Origin: Vitis vinifera
Taxonomy: Eukaryota > Streptophyta > Magnoliopsida > Vitales > Vitaceae
Direction: 5' to 3'
NCBI RefSeq assembly: GCF_030704535.1
Contig: NC_081813.1
Location: 714,501 to 778,500, forward strand
DNA length: 64,000 nucleotides
The position numbers and the translations under genes were made by a program. Positions 1-10,663 of the stretch are shown in pieces. The first letter of the stretch is position 1, and every line of letters starts with the position of its first letter. Under the pieces are notes generated by a model. That model did not search any database. It worked only from the letters and a program-made list of their open reading frames with translations, and was not told the DNA's origin.

Positions 1-600
1 CACCCATGGTTCAAATCCACCTGTCTACTCATTGCTTCAAAAATTCCTCTTTCTCCCCTCAAATACCCTAATTAACCTAACAAACTGTAATGCACATCAC
101 GATTTGTTTTTCTTGTTTTCTATGAATCTTAAATATTGAATGTCAACTAGTCTGTACTTCTTAAATTATTCAAACACGGTTGCCAGACCTTAATAATACT
201 GCAAGTCCACATCCTTTCCTCAATTCAACAACATAAAATCAATCCACGCTAGTGGAAGAAATACCCTGCACTGAATCAAGCATTTTTCAACTATATGTCG
301 AAAACCACCAAAGCTCTCATGCAGATACATACACCAACAGACACACATTACCCCTGAAACTATCCCCACTATAAAGGGTTTAACTTGACATGATAACGAG
401 TAACAGTTAGTAAAATGGGGTCAGAACATGAAAAATGAAACTTAAACAAACCCACTCGTATACAGAATCCATGATGAATGAAAAGAACTACCCAACTTTT
501 CAAAGTAAATTGTATATAGAAATTATCATTCCAGAAACAGCAAAAGGCAAAAATTTTATCATACATTAGTAAGTATTCAAGGGTGGAGAAAGAACTTACT
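1..600. other. unassigned left-edge sequence
   Basis: I see no convincing coding exon on either strand. Short open frames here lack family resemblance and splice support. Because a probable leader for a minus-strand gene lies just to the right, this stretch may be its first intron or leader, but that is an inference. Confidence 0.3.
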
Positions 601-1420
601 GTCAAGATAGCTAGCAAGAGATGTGGATAGGTAGATATCTTCCGGGCCTGCCCAAGACATTGAGCTCAAACTTTTTCGGTATCTCAAAAATCACCGAAAA
701 ATTCACCAAAAAACAAACAAATGGCATTGGCAGCTCAGAAATCTCCCTGCCGCCTCACCACTTCCTACAATCCAAAAAAAATCTAAAATCCCCTAAAATC
801 ACAATTACCAAAAAAGGAAAAAGGAAAAGCCTAACTTGAACGCACTACACCACACTACACCGCCAATAACTCCACCCCCAACCACCAAAAAAAACAAACC
901 CTAATTTACCACCAACTCCTCAAAGCCAGAGCCTTTCTCCAGATCCAACGCCTCCACTTCACCAAACCCTAAACCCTAGCAAGGATTCCCCCTCCGGGTT
1001 GATGGAACCAAAACCACTCAGATCCAATCGCACCGGAAGAGTTCCCAAGAAAATTTGGGGAAGAAAAAGAAAAGAAAATTCGCGAGAAAGTGCGACAGAA
1101 TGAGAGAAAATTTCGGGGATTCCTAGGGTTTGAACCTTAGGGAGACTCAAAATCTTTTTCCCCTTTTGATTTTTTTTTTTTGTTTTTTTTTTTTTTTGAA
1201 ATTTCTGAAAGATACCTACTTTCTCGCTTCGTCCGTCGACGACTCTCCTATTTGATTGAGAAATTAAAGGCTGTAAAATTTCATTAATTGAGTGGAACGA
1301 AGAATACGTGGCAGAAAGCGAGTGGTGGAGTCAGTGGAAAGTCAGAGGATATGGAGAAGACTTTTGGGATCTGAGGATGCCTTCGGTTTGACTCTTGGTG
1401 ACTCTTTTGGCTCACGAGAG
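600..1420 (-). promoter_or_regulatory. probable promoter and 5' leader of a minus-strand gene outside the window
   Basis: Read on the minus strand, this block has the look of a plant promoter running into a leader. A poly(A)-rich stretch (around 1170-1198 on the plus strand is poly(T)) is followed by pyrimidine-rich CTTTCTCGCG and TTTTCTTTTTCTTCC tracts and several telo-box-like AAACCCTA sequences (plus-strand ccctaaaccctagc near 965-980). GC content is above the flanks. No start codon followed by a recognisable protein is present, so the coding part would lie to the left of base 1. An open frame at 959-1150 on the minus strand resembles translated leader rather than a known protein. Confidence 0.4.
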
Positions 1421-2200
1421 TCTGAGCTCGTTTGATCAGTATACTTGTACTCTCCTCTACCTATCCTTCCTTTTTTCTTTTTTGGAAAAAATCTAATAAA
1501 ACCATTTTTATAATAAAAATGGAAAATCATAAACATAACTTAACTTATAAAAACTTGATGGGCGTGTTTGATGAGGACATGGGAATCAAAACAAATATTT
1601 TATTTTTATTTCTATTCTTTGAAAAATGAATTTGATAATTTTAATTCTTATATTTAAATATAATGATAATTTGTTTTCATTTTAATATTAAATAAAAATA
1701 AAATGAATTATCAATAATATTCATATATATATAGTTTAAAATAACTTTTTTATTTTAAAAAGTTTGATGAAGTGAATATGTTACACATTTTTTATATTTT
1801 AGAAAATAATTTAATTTCTTTATATTTTGTACCTAGGTTTCTTTTTTCTTTTTTTTTGAGAAAAGCATACACAATTTTAGAGTTAAGTATTTTTTAATAA
1901 AATTATTTTATTTGAAAATATTTTTTCAAAAATTACTCCTTTAAAAGTATTTATTAAATTTTATCAAATATCTAAAAAAAATTAAAAACACTTTTAAAAT
2001 AAAAACACTTTTTAAAATTACTGATCAACTATAAAATAATTAAAATTTTACACTCCCTTGGATTAAAACAAGCAATGGTTATTCAACTCAAAGATAGCAC
2101 TTATATCCTAATTTGATTTGAATATATTAAATTTGAATTTATCAAATTCAAGATCCACTTTTCAATTTTTTTTTTTTATATATATGCATCTAGACACACC
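1421..2200. other. AT-rich intergenic sequence
   Basis: The stretch is almost pure A/T with homopolymer runs and no credible exon. It probably contains decayed fold-back elements, but no intact terminal repeats were found. Confidence 0.4.
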
Positions 2201-2859
2201 TTCCCTCTTCAAATCCAAACACACCCTTAAGTTCATCCGCAGAAATAGAAAAAGCAATGTAAAGAAAAATGGCAAGGAAGTGCAGGAAAATATAAAGCTT
2301 TTGGCATTACAGACTAAAGAGAAGTCCCTTAAAAATATTACAGTAACATGTGTTGTACAGGACCAGAGAGATACAAATACAAGTACAACCATGAAAAAAA
2401 AGGAGTACCCCTCCCTCGTCTGCAGAAGAAAGATGCAGTTTCCATTCAATGCATTTTGTTTAGCTCTCCTCTCATGACCAAACTAAGATGGACTGTTTAT
2501 TGTCGTCGAGTTTTTGTTTTGCTCTTTGAAATTTCAGCTTGTTTTGTTTATCAACATCCCAAATTGTCCAAGCTCCAAAAGCACAAACATTTGAATCTGC
2601 GGAGTTGTTCAATGAGCTCCAAGTTAGAAAGGGAAAGCAATAGTGTCTCAAGCCATTGTTTGGGTACTTCTTTTGGATTTCGGATTAAAAAAAAAAACAA
2701 AAGAGAAAATTTCAATAAACTCAAATGTATATTTTATTCTTATTTTCTGGTAATCAAACATGTTCTTAACAAAAATTGAATTTTCTTACTTTAAATGATA
2801 ATTGAGTTGGGTGGTGTTCTTACCTTGTAATTAAAATCGTAGCGAAGATTGAGGCAAAT
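2200..2859 (-). other. probable 3' UTR of the IGT-family gene
   Basis: This follows directly after the IGT stop codon at 2860-2862. It is less AT-rich than the sequence left of 2160. Open frames on both strands here (2118-2477 plus, 2162-2449 minus) match no family I know. Transcript 3' end inferred only; no single polyadenylation signal could be chosen. Confidence 0.35.
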
Positions 2860-5800
2860 TTAAATCTCTAGAACAATATCTGCAATGAGAAAACATGTAT
2901 CCCATTAATCCCATGCCATTTTTTAGTACCAGTCAAACTAGCCAGGAAGCTTAAAATGAACTTACATTCAGAATCAGTCTTGACCCATTTATATCCATCC
3001 TTTGCTTTATGTTTCTCCTGCACTTCATCTTCATTTTCTCTCTTTGGCCTCTGTTTGTCCTCTAGGTATTTTTTCATGGATGATGCTCGAGAAGAATTTT
3101 GAGGGTAGATTTTCTTGTGAAGCATTGCCCTCAAAAGCTGTTAGGCAAATGTCATGAACGAAAACAGATGATTAATCGAGATGAACATGTAAAATGGTAA
3201 AATAGTAATGGAAAGACGATGGTTTTTGTGAACACATGGTGTGGTTGCATCAATCATGATGTCCCATTCTCAGCTAGATAGGCCCATTTTCATTTCTTTA
3301 CAATGGGCCAGGGCAGACTAGCTCTAACTCTGACCAAGACTCGGATGATATTACTTACTATATATTTGACATCGTTTGGAAAATAAGACTGTCTTATTCT
3401 TCGTTATTTTCTAGAATAAATTTTTATTTTAAAAATTAAATATAAAAATAAAATAAAATTCTTCATTTATTTTAAGATAAAAAAAGGGAAGCATGGGATT
3501 TACCTTTTCCATCCTTGACTCTTGAAGTGTATCTCTCAAACTGGGAGCTGGAGCAAACCCACTTCTGCATACAAACATCTTCTTAAGCAGGAAGGATAAT
3601 GATCTTTTCCCAATGTTCTTCTTCCCATGATCTGTGCAAACTTCTCTGCATTTACCCAGGATCACACTGATGGTCCTCTCAATATTTTCATCTTTATCAT
3701 CTGAATCACTGCACAATGTAGCAGAAATTCTCCTATCAACCTCCAAACTTGATGGGCAGTTGAGAAATTTATCCAATGGGAGTTCGGCAATTTCTTTTTC
3801 TACATTGGAGGCTGGTTTTCTTGATAACAGCTTTGTCAGCTCTTTTTGTAACTTCCCAATTTCTTCTGGTGTGAAATCTAGTAATTCTTCAGATGAAGAT
3901 GGATCCTCCTGATGAGGAGGATTTTGGCTTTCTGGGTTTTCTTTTAGATCATTGTTCCCAAAAGTTCCAATTGCCAGCAATCCATGAGGCCAGTCACTGA
4001 ATTCTTCTTTGATGGGCTCTTGCTTCGTAAGATCTACACAGTGGGAGAAGAACACTAGAATGAATGGAATTTTCTATTAAAGAAGTTAAAACCGTTCACT
4101 GGAAAATGAAACCAATAAAGGAATGAAAGTTTAAATGTACACAGAAGTATAAATTGATATATAAAAGATATGTAAAAAATTACTAAAAAAATAAATTCAC
4201 ATCTACTAAAATTACCCTTCTCAGAATTATTATAATGCATTGAGTGAAATCTACTACTATATGATAGTCTAAGGTGGTGTTTTTTTTTTTACTTAATTCT
4301 AAATAGAACCTTAATACTTAATAATATTAAATATTAGATTGTTTGTTTTTGTAGTATTTTATTTCTATTAAGTATTAAAAAGTAAAAAAAACCATTGTGT
4401 TATTTTTTCTATTTAGAAAAAGCCACATATTCTGGCTTTTTCTATTTAGTAAAAAGTTTATAATAAGTCATGAAAAAGTAAAAAAACAAACAACCTAAAT
4501 TCTAAAACTAAATGGTTTTCAACAAAAAGCCAAAAAAACAAACACCACCTAAGACTGAATATACTTCCAAAAATACATTTCCACACCCCCCCCCCCCCCC
4601 ATTCCTTGGAATTTGTGACAATTAAACTCATTTTGCAAATGGAGAAGTGTCAAAACCAATCAGGAGGCCAAAATCCTTGGATCTGCTCACACTTTTTGTT
4701 AACCATGCTTGGGAAGGGAAAAAAACTTGAGGTAAGAAATTGCATTTTTTTCAGAGAAAAGTACCACTAAAAATTGGGTTTTGTTTTCCAGGTCCTTCAA
4801 ATGACCCTGGAAACAGTGCAAAAACATAAAGAAATATCACTGACTTGTCCTGTTCAGAGGTAGAAAAAAATATGTGTTTAAATTAATGATGCATTCCATA
4901 GGCTACTGCAAAATTAAAACAGGCAGATCTATTAGTCAACTTTGGATTGAATTCAAACCCTAGTCTCACATATCATGATTTTGAATTCTGATCCCACCTC
5001 TCAACTTTTATGACTGGTCCAAAGTTTTATTTCTAAGATGCCTAGAAGTTTATAATCAAATTTCGAACTGCATTTTTTCAGATCTGAACCGTTCTAAACC
5101 ACATTTGGTTAAGATCGGGTTCAAATTTGCCACAACCTACTGATAGCTCTTCTTGACTTGACTGTATTCAAATATGACTTGATTCGTGGCGTGAATCACA
5201 TCTGAATTGAATGTAAGTTATAAAAGCTTTATTGATGTAAGTCGAACTTAAATCCAGCATTCAGCGGATTTAAATATGCGATGATTGGTTTATAATTATA
5301 AATATAATAAATAAAACCCGCTCCATTGACAATCCTAAATTTAATAATCAGTTGATGTTGACTTAGATTAAATTTGGATTTAGTATAATTTGTTGATAAC
5401 TTATTGACTTAGAATTAGACGTGTAATATAGTACAAATAAACAATAACATATTTATTTAGGTCAAATTTTAATCTAATATGATCATTTTGGCTTGAATGA
5501 ATAAACCATAGGATTCAAATCTATTCCACCGACACATCTAGAGAAGCAAAAGAACTCCTTCCAAATTTTGGGAAAAACCAAATATAAGTAAAGCAAAGTG
5601 AGATTTTCTCAAAAGAACATAGTTGCCACATTTTCATTATAGAACGAACACATAGCATAAAGAGTAAAACTACTGCATGGGGAAGAAGAAAGAATACTTA
5701 CGAGTAGCTGAAGGCGCATTTGTTTTTCTGTTCCCTTGTCTCACATTGAGCTTATTCTGCATCCAACCGAAGAGCTGCAGCCAGAGGAAAACCAAAACTC

Positions 5801-5872
5801 ATTGAAAAACCATAAATTCCATTTACTTTGAAAGATTCAGACTAAACTAATACAACCAGCTCTCACCTTCAT
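2860..5872 (-). CDS. IGT-family (LAZY/DRO1-like) gravitropic set-point protein, 266 aa
   Basis: Five coding exons join in frame: 5867-5872, 5702-5774, 3504-4033, 2966-3137 and 2860-2879. The first exon codes only for Met-Lys and the last is 20 nt. The N-terminus reads [19 protein letters not shown], the conserved first IGT block. [13 protein letters not shown] at residues 41-53 contains the defining [16 protein letters not shown] begins at residue 204, and the C-terminus ends YIVLEI, the EAR-like tail of the family. Known family members (LAZY1-like, DRO1/NGR) act at the plasma membrane and statoliths, linking gravity sensing to auxin flow and setting branch or root angle. Length matches LAZY2/DRO1-type members. 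The five-exon layout with a two-codon first exon is the normal family layout. Which paralogue (root or shoot) is not decided here. Intron 2 (4034-5701) holds a MITE and a C15 run. Confidence 0.93.
4273..4549 (+). mobile_element. Tourist-like MITE, family A copy 1
   Basis: This 277-bp element lies in intron 2 of the IGT gene. Its ends are GGTGGTGTTT and AACACCACC in inverted orientation, and it is flanked by direct TAA (4270-4272 and 4550-4552). A 3-bp TAA/TTA target duplication and GG-starting termini are typical of PIF/Harbinger-derived Tourist MITEs. It is highly similar to copy 2 at 35814-36089. Confidence 0.85.
4586..4600 (+). repeat. C15 homopolymer
   Basis: An uninterrupted run of 15 C lies in IGT intron 2, so it reads as G15 in the primary transcript. 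The length is likely variable and error-prone in sequencing. Confidence 0.9.
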
Positions 5873-6180
5873 TTTTCTCAGATAGAAAGGTGGTGGGTGT
5901 TTGGATGAATAGAAAGAAAACCAGGCGTAGGAAAGAAGATTGCAGGAGCAAGCTAGCCAATGAGAAATGGGATTTGGAAGTAATAAATAAACTAGGATTG
6001 TGATGAATTCTATGGTGAAGCTGAGAAACGATTCTCTAGTGGTTCAAGTTCCCAAACACGGCCTTTTGCCACTCCATCTCTCCTTGTCCTCTTCACACCT
6101 CTACACCTTTCCTCTCACTCTCTTTTCCCTTGACCTTTTCCTCTTTTTTTCAACTAATATACCCATGCCCCACTAATATA
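5873..6180 (-). promoter_or_regulatory. IGT gene 5' leader and proximal promoter
   Basis: This is the region directly upstream of the ATG at 5870-5872. On the minus strand it is purine-rich (AAAGAGGAAAAGG, GAGAGGAAAGG), as plant leaders often are. No clear TATA box was fixed. Confidence 0.4.
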
Positions 6181-7890
6181 AAGACATTCTCTTTAATTCT
6201 AGTTAATTATTCTCTATATTTTATGACACATGGGGTGGTGTTCTTGTAGTTACGTTACCATTCTGGTTTCAAAAGGAGGCATCGTAGTACCAAATTTATC
6301 CGTCTGATCATGCAACACAAATCCCAAGACGCTTAATTTTAAGGGGAAAAAAATGCTGAAATGAAGCTCAATGTATTTATTAATCGCATGGTGACAAGAG
6401 TGCCACGAGGGGATTCTGCAAACCACGAAATAACAAGCGAAAAAGTGCCGTAAAGGCTGAGCTTGAAACAGAGAAGTCACTTCATGGTGAATATCTCCTT
6501 AGTTGAAGAAAACGAAAATTTCTTGTCACATCAAACACCAGAGTTCCCTATCAGAGGGAGAAATGTGATTTAGACTTGATAAAAGGAGCCAAGTAAATGG
6601 ACTAAATATCATGAATCATCCTTCACCTGCTATGCTACGAATCATAGTTCGAGTTCAATATAATTAAATCAAAAGACGGAAAGGGCTAGGGACCCAAAGT
6701 CAATGAAGGTATGGGGCCACGGAACTGAGAGGAGCAGTGTGTGCGAAAACGACTAAGTGTAGCGTGCGAATGTCCCTCACTCACCGGACCGGCCCCTGAA
6801 TCACTTCCTCCTGTGGCTGTAGGCCACAAATAAACCCTTTTTAGACCTGTGTTTTCATGTCATGGCTACGTGCAAATTGTGATAAGGCTCTGCACAATAA
6901 TTACTCCAATCAAATTGGTGTGAGAAGGAATTTCAGAGAATTTCTAGTGCTCCAAATATATGATTAGAATAAAAAAAATCTCAAATCCTTGCACTTAACT
7001 CAAATTTTCTTATTTAGTTTGTCTTGATAGTAATAAAGACTGAAATATATAAAAATTTTAAAATTTTAAATAAATAATTTAAAAATAATAATAAATCCTA
7101 TTTAATGTAGTACTCTTACAAACTTATCTTAAATTTAAAATAAATTCATAATTTTTTTGTACTCTTAAATTTTATGTAAAAATTACTATTATTTTTATTT
7201 TTATTTTTAAAAATAAAAATATATCCCAACACCTAATTAAAACCATCATTTCTTTTTTTTTCCTTTTCAACCCAAAATGGAGAGTTGAAAAACCTCATAC
7301 AAAACCTCAAAACCCTCTCGTTATATCCAATTTCAAACAGGGTCCAAAACGCACCCATCATTTTCAATAAAGTTTCCACCAGATTGCTACCTCTGCGCAC
7401 TTCACGGCGGAAACCATCATAAAAATCCCATCAACATAAGACTGGAATAATGGTTCAAACGTTTAGAAAAATGGAAGAAAGGACCTCCTTGAAACATAGG
7501 CAGAACAAATCTCTCAATAAAGGGAACAGAGATTTATGAATTACAGATCCCAATTGTCATGGAAACCAGCATCCAGATTTAAAGGATCTCATTGGCTCAA
7601 TTTCTCATCCATGCAAACTTAAATTGCAAAATGATTATTATATTTCAAATATCATAAAGTAACCTAAAAGCCTCATTACATTTGGCTCAATCTGATTCCC
7701 ATGCTTTGCTATAATTTAGATGCCACTGGAAAAGCTTTTAACAATATTATTATTAATTTTTTTTTAAAATGCACAAGGAACACTGTTATTGGATTTAGCT
7801 TTTACAGTTTAGCAAAACCAGTGACAGCACATATTAGACTGGCCTATCAAAAGCCTATTATCTCTAGTTATCAGGGCCCCATTGGGGGCC
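6181..7890. other. intergenic, no gene seen
   Basis: Mixed-composition and AT-rich DNA. The open frame at 6250-6480 (minus) lacks splice context and family resemblance. Sequence around 6940-7250 is AT-rich and resembles decayed MITE remains. Confidence 0.4.
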
Positions 7891-7894
7891 ACCC

Positions 7895-8060
7895 AATCAC
7901 GTGAACGCCCCCAAGAACGTGGGCCATGCCACGTCGACACCGAGGTGGTTGTGATTAGAAAAGACACTTAATCGGTGCAAGTGGGTAGCAGGTAATGTCA
8001 GGTGGCTACGTGTCACGACAAAGGAACTCCATCATATCTTGTCAGACCAACACGTGTACC
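7895..8060. promoter_or_regulatory. cluster of ACGT-core (G-box/ABRE-like) motifs
   Basis: Five ACGT cores fall within about 160 bp: CACGTG at 7898-7903, GAACGTGGG near 7915, CCACGTCGAC near 7929, CTACGTGTC near 8006 and ACACGTGT near 8050. ACGT cores are bound by plant bZIP and bHLH factors. The patch is GC-richer than its surroundings. It lies about 2 kb upstream of the IGT start codon and about 2.6 kb downstream of the NDP kinase stop. Regulatory function is inferred. Confidence 0.4.
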
Positions 8061-9290
8061 AAAGGGGTCGGGTTGACTTTCTAGTTTCTACCATGATCTT
8101 TTATTCCTTTTTCCCAAATCCCAAATCCCAATTGATCCTTATTTAATCTGAACTCTTTAACTCACAGTTCTCTATAATACAGAGAAACATCTAGCCATGC
8201 CAATTGCCACATATCCAAGTTGCGGTCCTGAACCATCTGATTGGCTGACAAGAGTTTCTAACTTTCTACATGTGATCAAATATCCGAGCAACATTCTTTA
8301 TTATGTGGCTCTTAAGGATTTGAGGTATGTGTAAGATGTTGTTTGGTTGATAATAAAGAACTAATACAGCTAAAATCAAATGTCTAGTTCAGAATGCTAT
8401 GTCCTCTAATCCAACAATCTGGAAATAAACCCTAGACGGAAGCAAAAAATATCTATAATTGTCGTCATTGAATTCGTCACCACAATGCCTAGAAGTTCAC
8501 CAGAAATCCGAAAATCCTCGGTGTGCATGTAGGGGGGAAAAGTGAAAAGGGGGAGAGTTCTAAAAGGGAACACTCCCACCAAGATGATAGAATTTTTTTA
8601 CAAGCTGAATAAGAAGCCATGTGAGTTATGCATCTACTAGATGTATTGGGTTTAGGAATTCAAGCTATATATTTTGGAACAGTAATCGAGATTTACCTGA
8701 AGTAGAATACTCGTGTTGCCAAAAATTCACCAAGACCTCGGATGATATGTATGTGGACTTGTACCCTCCACAAAGTTGAAGCCATCATAGTTTGACTAGC
8801 TCGTCTTTTATTGGATGTCCAGTGAATCATAAACAAAAGTGTCTTGGATTAAGATCAAGCAAATGTTTCATCCTACAAGAAAGCACCCAGAAGCCTTACG
8901 AACTAAGATATGGGATTCATACTATGCAGCAAAGATAAAAAGATGGGATGTTATTAAATAACAGTTTATAAGCAAAGGTCACTGTCCCTTAAATAAATGA
9001 GGAGGCACCCTCCAGGACGACCACAAGCTAGGGTATGCACATATTCTACAAGGGTAATATGGGGTCAATAATCAGCCCTTGGTATGATTTAAATCTAGCT
9101 TCAGTGTCAGGTAAAAGTAAAGCATGACAATCTAACATATCTTATCACTTGATTAGCAGTCTAGAAGTGCTTTTCTTGCTTTGAAAGCTCGAAATTGCTT
9201 GGATTTTGGCTCATAAAGAAGAAAAGATACTTTCAAACTCTTCAACAATATATGGATTGACACTACTTCCACGAGAAATGACAACCAAAA
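8061..9290. other. intergenic, no gene seen
   Basis: No frame with codon bias, splice signals or family similarity was found on either strand. Confidence 0.4.
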
Positions 9291-9650
9291 GCATGTTTGA
9301 AAACTGTTTTTAAAGGCAGTTTTATTTCTTAAAACCAAAAAACTGCTTTCTAAACTAGAAAACATGTTTGATAACCTTCAATAGAAAACAGTGTTTTGAA
9401 AACAGTGTTTTCTAGTAATATATTTAAATTGTTTTCACTTATTTTTTATGGTTTGTTTAAAAAATAATTATACATAGGAGCATTATTGAGATAATGCACT
9501 ACAAATAAAAGTTATTTTTAACAAATATTAAAAAATAAATAAATAAAAAGTTTAGAACATTACAAATTCTTAAAAAAACTTTTGTTCTAGAAAACACTGT
9601 TTTAAAACATCAGACAACTGTTTTAAAAAATGCTCCCAAACAAACACTAA
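9291..9650. mobile_element. AT-rich fold-back MITE (family B)
   Basis: The left end (gcatgtttgaaaactg) and right end (ttttaaaaaatgctcccaaaca) are imperfect inverted repeats around an AT-rich core. GTTTGTTTAAAAAATAATTATACA-like internal sequence recurs near 30300 and 32040, so this is one of several related elements. Exact ends are uncertain. Confidence 0.5.
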
Positions 9651-10663
9651 ACTTACTTATCTCTAAACAAAAGAAAAGATAACTCTTTTATAAGGACTTA
9701 CCAGCTTAAGCTTGGAAGAGAATTCAAGCCTTCCTCATCAGAACAGAGAACCTCCTAGCTGAAGTGTTGCATATGCCATGACCAGATTTAAGGGCTGACT
9801 AGATCAACTCATGTTAAGCTGCCTAGATTCTGAATCATGCTCTAAGCTGTCAGCATCAACCATCCTGGAAAATAATCCTTTTCTCTGTGAAACATAAAAA
9901 CACTTCCAGTGAAAGGAACTACCACCTCCTTAAGTCTTACTTCAGTTTTTGGTGACTTTAATGTTAGCTGCCAATGGGTAACAAAGGCAAAATGCATACA
10001 ACTCTTAGATTATATCATTGTTTATGCTTGGAAGAGATTCTCAACCATTATATAGTTGTTTACAGCTACAATTAGGTACCTAAATTGCATCAGTGTAGAA
10101 GGAACATGTAAATTATGTAATGCATCTTTCATTTGCAAAGCATAAATACTACTACTTTGACTAGCAAAGTGAGGAAAAACACCCATCATCAAAAAGCAAT
10201 CCTTGGCCCTGAAATCATATCAACCTGTTGGATGTTGTAACCATATGATCCACTGAATTCCTCATAATGGTGAAAAAAGAAAATCAAGGAGTTTTAAAAG
10301 GAACAGAAATTTTGATGTCCCCCTGATGTGACCATAAAATGACTGGAGTAGTTCCACCAACATACCATCTAATAAATAGGGAGCTTAGATCATTCTATAA
10401 TTTTTTTGGATAAATCAATAAATCAGCCTTTTTTTTACATACAAGCAATCAAAGAAGAAAGCTGTATGAAATGAAAGACTGAACTAAAACTAAAATCTAT
10501 TTACAATACTTTAAGCAGACAAAATATAAACATCAAAACTTCCAATAAAGATCTCTCACTGCATTAATGGGAATGGAAGCCCAGATATCCATTTCATTCA
10601 GGAAGGTGGTGCAGGTAAAAAGGCTTGTACAGATCATACAGTTCTGCCTTGAGTGTCTATGTT
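9651..10663. other. intergenic and NDP kinase 3' flank
   Basis: No coding exon was recognised. The part nearest 10664 should include the 3' UTR of the minus-strand NDP kinase gene. Confidence 0.35.

Noticed and set aside
2118..2779. Open frames of 119 and 143 codons on the plus strand
   Set aside because: They overlap the inferred 3' UTR of the IGT gene, have low-complexity lysine- and phenylalanine-rich content and match no family.
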